Position numbers and translations under genes: made by a program. A stretch of DNA of 64,000 bases from Solibacillus palustris. GTDB lineage: Bacteria > Bacillota > Bacilli > Bacillales_A > Planococcaceae. This document shows positions 8,037-14,692 of this stretch, in pieces (position 1 is the first letter of the stretch; the number at the start of each line of letters is the position of its first letter). The notes beneath the pieces are model-generated. The model made no database searches and was not told the DNA's origin. It saw nothing but the letters and a program-made list of their open reading frames with translations. The stretch covers positions 310,001 through 374,000 of the forward strand of contig NZ_JAKZFC010000003.1 of assembly GCF_022549215.1 (NCBI RefSeq), given 5' to 3'.

Positions 8037-8468
8037 GTGACTTTTTTGCATTACGCTTTACAAGGAACTTCAAACGATAAGTTAGTTCTCGACATTAATA
8101 ATGCAATTAATGGTGAATTCAATGCTATCCGATTTTATGAACATTTAGCACAACTTGCTCCAAATGAAGAAGTTAGAAATCGAATTTTAGAAATTAGGAA
8201 TGATGAAATACGACATTACTAGGGTTTTACTTTTACGTATACCTGGATCACTGGCCAACAACCTTCACCTCAATTAACTGAGCCTTTACCACTCGATTTT
8301 AAAAGCGGTATTTTAACTGCATTTAAAGATGAACAAGAAGCGGTTGATTTTTACCATCGGGTATCTAGAGAATCTAATATGCCTTATATCAGTAATCAGT
8401 TTCGTTCTAACGCTTCTGACGAACAGAATCATGCTATTTGGTTTTTATTTTTTATAAACAAATATTAA
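8037..8468 (+). pseudogene. Ferritin-like diiron protein interrupted by an in-frame amber codon
   Basis: The frame encodes 143 codons of a ferritin/rubrerythrin-like four-helix protein with one TAG at codon 62 (8220-8222). The first ligand set, Glu27 and Glu57xxHis60, lies before the stop, and the second, Glu99 and Glu129xxHis132, after it, so the truncated product cannot form the diiron site. The TAG sits right after IRHY, where relatives commonly have Gln, so a CAG to TAG change is likely. The start is probably the GTG at 8037 or the TTG at 8046. Everything else in the frame is intact, which suggests recent inactivation or readthrough. Confidence 0.7.
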
Positions 8469-8504
8469 TACCTTATCCTGATTATTATTTTAGGAGGTTG
8501 AATT

Positions 8505-8766
8505 TTGAGTAAAAAAAAAAGAGAATTTTAATATTAATGAACTTTTATCAGGTGTAGATAATGACGCTGCTAAACTTACCGTAATTGCTGGATTAATTAA
8601 TACATTAGGTGATGGTTTAGCTACTATTGCAGCAATTATGGCCTTAGAGGAATCACAACAATCAAATAATAGCAACGATAATAACTCGATCAAAATAGCT
8701 GAATTAGAAAAACAAGTTCAATATTTAACAAAGGAACTAAATAGACTTAAATACTCAAGAAAATGA
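8505..8766 (+). pseudogene. Small protein frameshifted at an A10 tract
   Basis: TTG at 8505 follows a strong TTAGGAGG site. Ten A at 8511-8520 put the frame into a TAA after eight codons. With nine A the frame runs to TGA at 8764 as 86 residues: MSKKKENFNINELLSGVDND, then a hydrophobic stretch (AKLTVIAGLINTLGDGLATI), then a coiled-coil-like tail (IKIAELEKQVQYLTKELNRL). Either the gene is dead, or slippage on the A run restores it. The function is not recognised. Confidence 0.6.
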
Positions 8767-8865
8767 ACCTCGCTACATCCCTTTTTATTAAACTGTCTAC
8801 AAAATGGGGGGCAGTTCAAGATAACTTGTATCTCTATTCTTTGTGTCCACGGTTTTTCCGATAGA

Positions 8866-8925
8866 CTACTCCCCTATATATCTCACTAAGTATTCTTTTA
8901 GTTTATTTAATTCTTGCCCTGCCAT
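8866..8925 (-). CDS. Possible 19-residue ORF in cassette copy 2
   Basis: The ATG at 8925 has the same AAGGGGG ribosome site as the ORF at 5687, but the frame is only MAGQELNKLKEYLVRYIGE. It may be the leftover start of a phage gene rather than a real protein. Confidence 0.25.
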   Translation of the reverse strand: MAGQELNKLKEYLVRYIGE

Positions 8926-8943
8926 AAGATTGCCCCCTTATGC

Positions 8944-9014
8944 TATAATTTAAGTGTCACCTTATATAGCAAGAGGGAAACCGTAGCGCTTGTACTCGCT
9001 GCGGTTTATTTTGT
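8944..9014 (+). ncRNA. Candidate short RNA, cassette copy 2
   Basis: Nearly identical to copy 1: TGCTATAAT (box 8944-8949), the same AACCGTAGCG/CGCTGCGGTT hairpin at 8979-9006, then a T-rich tail. The spacer differs at several positions, while the promoter and hairpin are unchanged. Confidence 0.4.
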
Positions 9015-9050
9015 TTACGCAAACATACGCGCTATAATAAACACGTATAG

Positions 9051-9102
9051 TTTTGCTGACTTGAGTGATTGCTCAGGTCTTTTTTATGCCCATTTACTAC
9101 AC
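9051..9102 (+). repeat. Orphan copy of the 7862-7915 terminator block (copy B)
   Basis: TTTTGCTGACTTGAGTG, the inverted CTCAGGTC, the T run and the trailing TACTACAC are shared with the terminator after the MmcQ gene. Here no gene precedes it, so it arose by duplication or marks a deleted gene. Confidence 0.7.
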
Positions 9103-9204
9103 AATTATTAATTCTTCTTTTTCAAGCACATTCCACGCAAGTACTATTTTGGTATATAATGTTATTATTAAATTGTATTTACTAGATAAAAGGAGGGGTG
9201 TTTT

Positions 9205-9489
9205 ATGGACGATATGCTCAATCAACATCATGAACAAGCCCACAATCAAATGGTTCAAGATGAATTTAATAATCAACACCAACGCTTTATGGATGAGACT
9301 GACAGACAGTTCATGGAGCAAGCAAACCCTGATGATATTGATATGTATTTGGAATCATTGAAACAAAATCCGATATCGAAATTATGGCTTGCTATTGCGT
9401 GTGTTTGCTTGTCTATTATTTTTATTATTTCTTTATTTATTGTTCTTCTTTTGTTCAAACAAAATTTAATTGTGTACTTAAATCTTTAG
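9205..9489 (+). CDS. Hypothetical protein with C-terminal membrane helix
   Basis: A 94-residue protein with a strong AAAGGAGGGG ribosome site. Residues 1-57 are acidic, His/Gln/Asn-rich and charged (MDDMLNQHHEQAHNQ at the start), and residues about 60-88 form one or two closely spaced hydrophobic helices with a Cys. No family is recognised. The orientation suggests a tail-anchored membrane protein. It stands alone between the repeat block and a minus-strand ORF. Confidence 0.6.
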   Translation: MDDMLNQHHEQAHNQMVQDEFNNQHQRFMDETDRQFMEQANPDDIDMYLESLKQNPISKLWLAIACVCLSIIFIISLFIVLLLFKQNLIVYLNL

Positions 9490-9495
9490 ATTCAG

Positions 9496-9627
9496 TTACT
9501 TTTTTATCAGTTTAATTTCACTCTGTTTCAATCTATCTTTCAATGCATGGTCGCTATCTGGTGCATAAAATCCTACCGTATAAAGGCCCGTCTCTGATTG
9601 AATATAAACCCATTTAGCATTTGCCAT
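9496..9627 (-). CDS. Small hypothetical protein, 43 residues
   Basis: The minus-strand ATG at 9627 with AAAGGAG upstream encodes a 43-residue protein starting MANAKWVYIQSETGLYTVGF. The Trp/Tyr-rich head followed by a charged tail (FYAPDSDHALKDRL) resembles small phage and Bacillus proteins of unknown function seen as short WIQSE-type ORFs. It has a clear start signal and no disruptions. Confidence 0.55.
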   Translation of the reverse strand: MANAKWVYIQSETGLYTVGFYAPDSDHALKDRLKQSEIKLIKK

Positions 9628-9708
9628 CTCATTTGCTCCTTTCCCCTACATTATTTCCTCAAGATTCTCAGATATTATAAGTGATATATTTCATAAGGAG
9701 TAATAGGG

Positions 9709-9900
9709 ATGAAATTATCTAAAGAAAAAAATTACTACTTTAAATGAGGGGCATTTTGGCTATTATTAGCTACTATAGTCAGTTTTGGGGATGAAATAAT
9801 CCAAGAAAACATTTCCAATATTATGATACTTAACATATCCACTGTTATAGTCTTAGCTATTTGGCTTGTATTCTTTTTTATTGCATTAAATTTCAAATAA
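9709..9900 (+). pseudogene. Two-helix membrane miniprotein with an in-frame TGA
   Basis: The ATG at 9709 follows AAGGAG. The frame reads MKLSKEKNYYFK, a TGA at 9745-9747, then GAFWLLLATIVSFGDEI and a second hydrophobic helix ending FFFIALNFK at 9900. One base change would restore 63 residues with two membrane segments. It is not recognised further. Confidence 0.5.
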
Positions 9901-10094
9901 AAGCAATTAAATTTAAATGGTTTAACTAAATTTCTGAACAAAATCCTCATATTGTTCAGTTGCTTATTTCCTATATTTGTTTCTTCATGGTACTTTCGTA
10001 TTTAGCGAAATAGGCATTTATCCAACTCTTAAAAAAATCTATACATATCTTGAACTAATGATTATCAGTTAATTTCATAAAGGGGGTTGTAATC

Positions 10095-10721
10095 ATTACT
10101 TCTAATGTTGATTTCACTTCGCCATCCACACAGTTCACATTTGATGTAAATAAAAGCACACTGTTTAAAAAAGATAATCAAAATAAAATCAATATTTTGG
10201 GTATTAATCAGCTAAATACTTTAGAAAATGTATCATTGTTAGATATTTTTCTTAGTACTTCTAATGTGGTCGAACCGCATTATCACCAAAATGCTGCAGA
10301 ATTAGTTTATTGTATTTCTGGAGCAGCTACAGTCTCAATGCTCAATCCATTTACAAAACAAATTCATAACTATACTATTACACCTGGGCAGGTTGTAAAT
10401 ATACCTCAAGGTTGGTGGCATTACGAGGTTGCTAATATTGATAACACACATTTACTAGCTATATTCGATGCACCCACTCCTGAGGTAATTCTAGGTTCAG
10501 ATATCTTAAAATTCACTCCGCCCCATATTATGGCGCACACCTATTGTTTAGATGAAAATCTTTGGAAGGAAGCAATTGCTCCCGTGATGCCATCAACATA
10601 TATTGGACCTCCCGAAGATTGCAAAAATATAAGTCAAAGTGCAAATCTTCATTACAATCCAAATGTTAATTCATACACAAGATACATGAATCCCTATCCG
10701 TATTATCCATACAGTTATTAA
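10095..10721 (+). CDS. Cupin-domain protein, possible AUU start
   Basis: A single cupin domain: metal-type residues in PHYHQNAAELVYCISG and the second box PGQVVNIPQGWWHYEV match oxalate-decarboxylase-like cupins. The tail is rich in Tyr/Pro/Asn (MNPYPYYPYSY). The frame has no ATG at its start. Coding sequence clearly extends upstream of the first TTG (10197) to codon ATT at 10095, eight bases after an AAAGGGGG ribosome site, giving 208 residues that begin ITSNVDFTSPSTQFTF. Either AUU is used, or an ATG was mutated. Similar Bacillus proteins are uncharacterised; the substrate is unknown. Confidence 0.7.
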   Translation: MTSNVDFTSPSTQFTFDVNKSTLFKKDNQNKINILGINQLNTLENVSLLDIFLSTSNVVEPHYHQNAAELVYCISGAATVSMLNPFTKQIHNYTITPGQVVNIPQGWWHYEVANIDNTHLLAIFDAPTPEVILGSDILKFTPPHIMAHTYCLDENLWKEAIAPVMPSTYIGPPEDCKNISQSANLHYNPNVNSYTRYMNPYPYYPYSY

Positions 10722-10733
10722 TAATGTTTCTTT

Positions 10734-10763
10734 CGTAGCGTGGTCAATCGCTACGTTTTTTTG
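10734..10763 (+). terminator. Terminator after the cupin gene
   Basis: CGTAGCG pairs with CGCTACG around an eight-base loop, followed by a run of T. Confidence 0.8.
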
Positions 10764-10921
10764 CGCTATATTGTACTTTTGGTGCGATTGTGTCTCCCCC
10801 AATCGCTACTACACAATATTGTTCAGAATGTCGATTAAACTTCACTGTTTGCTGTAGTGTTTAAAGACGCTACGTCTTGTTTATGATACAATTTACATAT
10901 ATTGCATAAAGAGGTGATAAT

Positions 10922-11122
10922 ATGGAAAATGATAAATTGGTTTGTAAGGCTTGTGGTAATGATTCCTTCTCACAAGGTGAATTAGGCGGATCTATGGCAA
11001 ATGTAAAACCCGTTAAGCTCGATATGCTCCATTTTTCGAGTTCGCCACTAATCTTGACTATTTGTACGAATTGCGGAGAAGTAGCTTCAATGAAAGTTAA
11101 GGAACCTCAAAAGTTCAAATAG
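10922..11122 (+). CDS. Small zinc-ribbon protein
   Basis: A 66-residue protein with two CxxC pairs, Cys8/Cys11 and Cys48/Cys51, typical of a zinc ribbon. The ribosome site AAAGAGGTGAT fits the ATG. It ends at a terminator. Such small ribbons are usually regulators or nucleic-acid binders, but nothing more specific can be said. The 200 bases before it hold a GCGATTG/CAATCGC hairpin and otherwise no gene. Confidence 0.7.
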   Translation: MENDKLVCKACGNDSFSQGELGGSMANVKPVKLDMLHFSSSPLILTICTNCGEVASMKVKEPQKFK

Positions 11123-11141
11123 TCCTTTAGATTTAATATTT

Positions 11142-11175
11142 AGGGTTACTTCCAGCGGAGTGACCCTTTTTTTAG
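11142..11175 (+). terminator. Terminator after the zinc-ribbon gene
   Basis: AGGGTTACT pairs with AGTGACCCT, followed by seven T. Confidence 0.8.
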
Positions 11176-11300
11176 ATGTTTTCGGTCAATCGACAAACTC
11201 TCCAAGAATGGCGTGCTCTTTTTAAATTTGGAGGAATAGAGGCGTTAACTCGCCCTAAGAAAAATAAGGTGTCCTCAAGCAAATTTCAAACTGGGTATGA
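11176..11300 (+). mobile_element. IS3-family transposase OrfA remnant
   Basis: FSVNRQTLQEWRALFK and then GGIEALTRPKK resemble the helix-turn-helix of IS3/IS150 OrfA proteins, after which the frame loses similarity and stops at 11367. The 5' part of OrfA, OrfB and clear terminal repeats are missing. It is a short fossil of an insertion element. Confidence 0.5.
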
Positions 11301-11372
11301 CGACCTTCTTCTAGATATTGAAGTGCTAGTAAGTTTATGTCTGGTGAAAATAATTCTATTGGCATGAAAAAA

Positions 11373-11424
11373 CTCCCCATTTGATAAACAGATTTTATTT
11401 TTTATCTGTCTACCTAATGGGGAG
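11373..11424. repeat. Inverted repeat downstream of the IS remnant
   Basis: CTCCCCATT at 11373-11381 pairs with AATGGGGAG at 11416-11424, with inner ACAGAT/ATCTGT arms around a T-rich loop. This could be an IS end or a terminator between the IS fossil and the convergent uvrX operon. Confidence 0.5.
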
Positions 11425-11485
11425 CATACCAAACTGTGGAAGGCTTATTTTATATCTAATCAAGTATGGTCTGAATTAGGTTATT

Positions 11486-11842
11486 TTATATTTTATGGAT
11501 TATTGGCAACATTTTTTGTTCTATCAATAATTGGCTGTTTTGCTTTAGCACATGGGTAGAAAATCGAATTACTGCATCTTCACCATTAGTAGCTAATATG
11601 GCGTCTGTAAAATAATCATCTACCTTTACCCACTTGTAAAATCGTATTTTCTTTCCAACTAACTTTTTACGTCGCCAATGATAATCTACTTGTAAATTTT
11701 TCAGCACTCCGTCTAGCTGGGTAAAATACAGCTCGGCAAATTTTAAATGTTTCATATTATCTATATCATGTTGTAATGACCGAATAGCTAACTCCAACAT
11801 TAGAAATTCATAAACTAATTGACGATCTTGGAGAGCAATCAT
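11486..11842 (-). CDS. Hypothetical protein, third gene of uvrX operon
   Basis: A 118-residue soluble, mostly helical basic protein starting MIALQDRQLVYEFLML. Its ATG overlaps the yolD stop (TAATG), which indicates translational coupling and membership in the SOS operon. In SPbeta and many Bacillus plasmids, uvrX and yolD-type genes are followed by small ORFs like this of unknown role. Confidence 0.65.
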   Translation of the reverse strand: MIALQDRQLVYEFLMLELAIRSLQHDIDNMKHLKFAELYFTQLDGVLKNLQVDYHWRRKKLVGKKIRFYKWVKVDDYFTDAILATNGEDAVIRFSTHVLKQNSQLLIEQKMLPIIHKI

Positions 11843-12171
11843 TATTCAATCTCCCTAACTTTTTCTATTTCCCCGTACTTAATGCGCTTAACGCTAAATT
11901 CTGTATCAAGTAGTAATTCATTATGTCCAGAATGCAATGCTGTTATAATCCCTTTTTCTACAATCCATTTATCTCGCCACAAATTCAATTCTACTTGCTG
12001 TTTTTGATGATATGCTTTTACAACGATCTGCTGTAGTTCGTCCCATTCCCAATCCGTTTTTTCTTTCGGGTACTCATTACCTACGCTATTTTGCCACTCT
12101 TTTATTTGATGCAGGTGCTCCGGTATCATCATACCAGTCCATTTTTTAGCCAAACCTCTATTTTTAATCAT
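11842..12171 (-). CDS. YolD-like protein
   Basis: A 109-residue protein with the YolD-family opening MIKNRGLAKKWTGMMIPEHL. YolD-like proteins are encoded next to Y-family polymerases of the UvrX/YqjW type and are thought to be functional relatives of UmuD. It lies 11 nt downstream of uvrX and is coupled to the next gene, so it is probably LexA-controlled. Confidence 0.85.
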   Translation of the reverse strand: MIKNRGLAKKWTGMMIPEHLHQIKEWQNSVGNEYPKEKTDWEWDELQQIVVKAYHQKQQVELNLWRDKWIVEKGIITALHSGHNELLLDTEFSVKRIKYGEIEKVREIE

Positions 12172-12182
12172 AGAAGCGCCCC

Positions 12183-13466
12183 CTATTTTTTATGCCCAGC
12201 AACAAGCTGTCGGCGCGACCTTGCAGTACCTGCATTTGTAAATGATACTGCCCGTAAAATGGATGTTGAACCGAATCGATTCCGTAAATTATCCATTGTG
12301 TTAGCTAAATGCGCACGTTTATCTTTCGATTGGTCAAACAAATCAAGTTGCATACCCCGTTCTTTTGAAACGTTGGATATTCGTACAGATAATTGGCGAG
12401 CTGGTTCACCACCATAAAACTCATTTAAAAGTTCCTTGCATACGTTATATATTACAAGCGTGTCGTTCGTTGGTTCCTCAACTGTACGCGAGCGATAAAA
12501 ATTATCAGACATAATTGCGTGTCGACTATGTGCTAAACCGAGCGAAATTGTTCTAGCTGAATAGCCCTTTTCTCGTGCACGTTTTGCTACATCCTCACAC
12601 ATTTCCAATAGAACAACAGAAATTTCTCTTTTATGATTATAGTCACGCATCAGCATTTGAGACTTCCCAAAACTCAGACCACGCTTTATATCTTTAATAT
12701 TTTCTTGCTCTCCAATTTGTGCTAAATCTATTCCCCATGCGTGATAATATAATTGATTACCCATAACACCAAACTTCTTTTCGAGTTCATCTAAATTAGC
12801 TTCAGCAAGCCCACCAACAGTATAAATCCCCATAGCATTTAAACGTTTTTCGGTTTGTTTGCCTATTCCCCACATTTCTGATAGGGGACTTACTTTCCAC
12901 AGTTTGTGCGGTATATCCTCATAGGTCCATTTAGCAAAGCCCGATTTCTTTCCTTCCAAGTCTAGAGCCAATTTCGCCATCAAAATATTATCCCCCATGC
13001 CAGCTGAACAAGGTATTTTAAATTGCTGATAAATTGCGTTTTGTATGGATTTTGTTATTGATTCTGCGTCACCATATAAACTTGTTACATCATCTAATTT
13101 CAGCATAAATTCATCGATACTATAAACGTGTATCGATTCAATTGGGACAAAGGTTGCTGCTAATTTTATTATTTCTACTGACATGTGAATAAAAAATTCC
13201 ATTTTGGGCTCAAAAAGTTTTATATCTGGGTGTTTAGGGATCTCATATAAACGGTTACCAGTCTTTATTTTAAAGCGCTCCTTCATTGGGCGATTAGCTG
13301 AAAGGACTACCGAACCGGATTGTGTTAAACTACCTACAACAGCCATTGGTACATTCATAATATCGATATTTTCTAGCGACGCTATGCAACTTACGTAAAA
13401 TGCGTGCATGTCCATACAAACGATTTTGTGTCGAGGCAAAATTTCGTATAAATGATATTCTCCCAC
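12183..13466 (-). CDS. uvrX: UvrX/YqjW-type Y-family DNA polymerase (ImpB/MucB/SamB)
   Basis: A 427-residue translesion polymerase. The first catalytic motif VCMDMHAFYVSC (Asp19) and the second, YSIDEF (Asp118-Glu119), are intact, and the helix-hairpin-helix region WGIGKQTEKRLNAMG follows. Such enzymes copy past DNA damage as SOS functions. The start is GTG at 13466, with GGAG ten bases upstream. Two LexA boxes precede it. The closest well-known relative is UvrX of prophage SPbeta. It forms an operon with yolD and an unknown gene and is the best preserved piece of the island. Confidence 0.9.
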   Translation of the reverse strand: MGEYHLYEILPRHKIVCMDMHAFYVSCIASLENIDIMNVPMAVVGSLTQSGSVVLSANRPMKERFKIKTGNRLYEIPKHPDIKLFEPKMEFFIHMSVEIIKLAATFVPIESIHVYSIDEFMLKLDDVTSLYGDAESITKSIQNAIYQQFKIPCSAGMGDNILMAKLALDLEGKKSGFAKWTYEDIPHKLWKVSPLSEMWGIGKQTEKRLNAMGIYTVGGLAEANLDELEKKFGVMGNQLYYHAWGIDLAQIGEQENIKDIKRGLSFGKSQMLMRDYNHKREISVVLLEMCEDVAKRAREKGYSARTISLGLAHSRHAIMSDNFYRSRTVEEPTNDTLVIYNVCKELLNEFYGGEPARQLSVRISNVSKERGMQLDLFDQSKDKRAHLANTMDNLRNRFGSTSILRAVSFTNAGTARSRRQLVAGHKK

Positions 13467-13496
13467 TTTTCAACAACTCCGTTCTCCTATAAATAA

Positions 13497-13537
13497 GAAC
13501 ATTTGTTCTTAATTACTTTATTATAGAACGTTTGTTT
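13497..13537 (-). promoter_or_regulatory. Tandem LexA (SOS) boxes upstream of uvrX
   Basis: GAACATTTGTTC at 13497-13508 is a perfect GAAC-N4-GTTC LexA operator. A second, weaker box GAACGTTTGTTT lies at 13526-13537. Both are within 75 bp of the uvrX start, so DNA damage should induce the operon. Confidence 0.85.
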
Positions 13538-13589
13538 CTATTTTAAAACAGAAAAAATTTAATTTTTTTGGAAAAATTATGATTAAACG

Positions 13590-13624
13590 TAAAAAAGCAA
13601 GTTATCACCATTTAAAGTGATAAC
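13590..13624 (-). terminator. Terminator downstream of the endolysin remnant
   Basis: GTTATCAC (13601-13608) pairs perfectly with GTGATAAC (13617-13624). On the minus strand a T run follows, so it terminates leftward transcripts. Confidence 0.7.
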
Positions 13625-13641
13625 AGGCTTCAAATATATGG

Positions 13642-13785
13642 CTATTCTTTTGTGTGTATATTGTAAAGCATCGTAATTAATTCCTCGCGTGTAGCTGGAC
13701 GTTTTAAGAATGTTCCATCTGATACACCGTTCGCCTATGTCCATTCAACAGCTTCCTTTGCCCACGCTGCTGGGCTTTGATCAGG
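13642..13785 (-). pseudogene. Phage endolysin / SLH-type C-terminal remnant
   Basis: The minus-strand frame reads DQSPAAWAKEAVEWT, a TAG stop (13735-13737), then ANGVSDGTFLKRPATREELI and a short tail to the TAG at 13642. The AWAKEA..W..NG..DGT..ATREE pattern is that of the C-terminal module of phage N-acetylmuramoyl-L-alanine amidases and of SLH domains. The catalytic part is gone. With the terminase tail it supports a degraded prophage. The rest of 13.5-13.99 kb holds no gene. Confidence 0.6.
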
Positions 13786-13915
13786 CAGACGTCATTAATG
13801 AAATAATTTCAACCTATAAATAGAAAATAATGCCCTTTGCAAAGAGTACACTTTACTATGTGGGCTTTCAAACTATCGAAGTTTACTAATTGACCATTTT
13901 AATCTTATGAATGTT

Positions 13916-13954
13916 AAAAGGGCTAGTATAGAAAAAAATCTATACTAGCCCTTT
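13916..13954. terminator. Long perfect hairpin bounding the island
   Basis: AAAGGGCTAGTATAGA pairs with TCTATACTAGCCCTTT around a short A-rich loop, with A/T runs on both sides. It works in either direction and lies downstream of the Yip1 gene. Confidence 0.75.
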
Positions 13955-13994
13955 GAATTTAATTACACCTGGGTTTGGGCCCCGCTGAAGCAAG

Positions 13995-14612
13995 TTAAAA
14001 TAACACAGCCTGCGCCAAGATAACTAATAAGATTAATACTAATAGCGATGCAAAAAACGCTTTCCATTTCGAAATTTTATGTACCTCTGAAATCCCGACA
14101 ATTGTAATGATATACGTCCAAATACTTGCAATTATGATCAGCGTTCCACAAATAAATTGTAAGATATAATCGCTCATCCCTGGCAGTATATACGGAATAT
14201 CAAAAAACGACTGTGGTGCGAACTGCATCCAGAATAAGACAATCGGTAAAATCCAAATATACGGCACCATTGTCATACTAATCATGCGGAACATTTCTTT
14301 AAACTTCCCTACTCCACCGAACACCTTCGCAGATAGCATCAAAACCCCTGCTGATAATAACGTTGATAAGAAGTACAGTAAAAAACTCGACATGAATGTA
14401 GAGTAAACAATATCTCCAAGTGTATATTTCCCTGTAAACTCCGAGCCGACAAAGCTTAATAAATTGCTAGCAAACATGCCAACAACCCCAACAAAGATGA
14501 AGTATGGAAGATTTTTTGTAGTTAATACATAGCGAATCGTATCACGAGGTTTTATAGCAATGCTTAAAATCGCGTGACGATCATCAACCAATGTATTTGG
14601 TAGATTACTCAA
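13995..14612 (-). CDS. Yip1-family membrane protein
   Basis: A 205-residue integral membrane protein with five predicted hydrophobic segments: around residues 35-55, 72-95, 115-135, 148-165 and 180-203. The N-terminal SIAIKPRDTIRYVL fits the cytosolic head of bacterial Yip1-domain proteins, whose role is unknown. It lies 80 bp downstream of the PstS-like gene on the same strand and is probably in one unit with it. Confidence 0.8.
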   Translation of the reverse strand: MSNLPNTLVDDRHAILSIAIKPRDTIRYVLTTKNLPYFIFVGVVGMFASNLLSFVGSEFTGKYTLGDIVYSTFMSSFLLYFLSTLLSAGVLMLSAKVFGGVGKFKEMFRMISMTMVPYIWILPIVLFWMQFAPQSFFDIPYILPGMSDYILQFICGTLIIIASIWTYIITIVGISEVHKISKWKAFFASLLVLILLVILAQAVLF

Positions 14613-14692
14613 AAATAGAACCCCCTAAAAAAATGTATAGTATCTATTATACTAATATCTTTCTGGTGATTCAAAGTTATTGAATAACAAAG

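Noticed and set aside
8490..8693. 67-residue minus-strand ORF opposite the A10-tract gene
   Set aside because: It lies antisense to a plus-strand frame with a better ribosome site and protein-like composition; it has no start signal of its own.
9065..9361. 98-residue plus-strand ORF overlapping the 94-residue membrane ORF
   Set aside because: It starts in the terminator block and lacks a ribosome site; the ORF at 9205 has a strong one.
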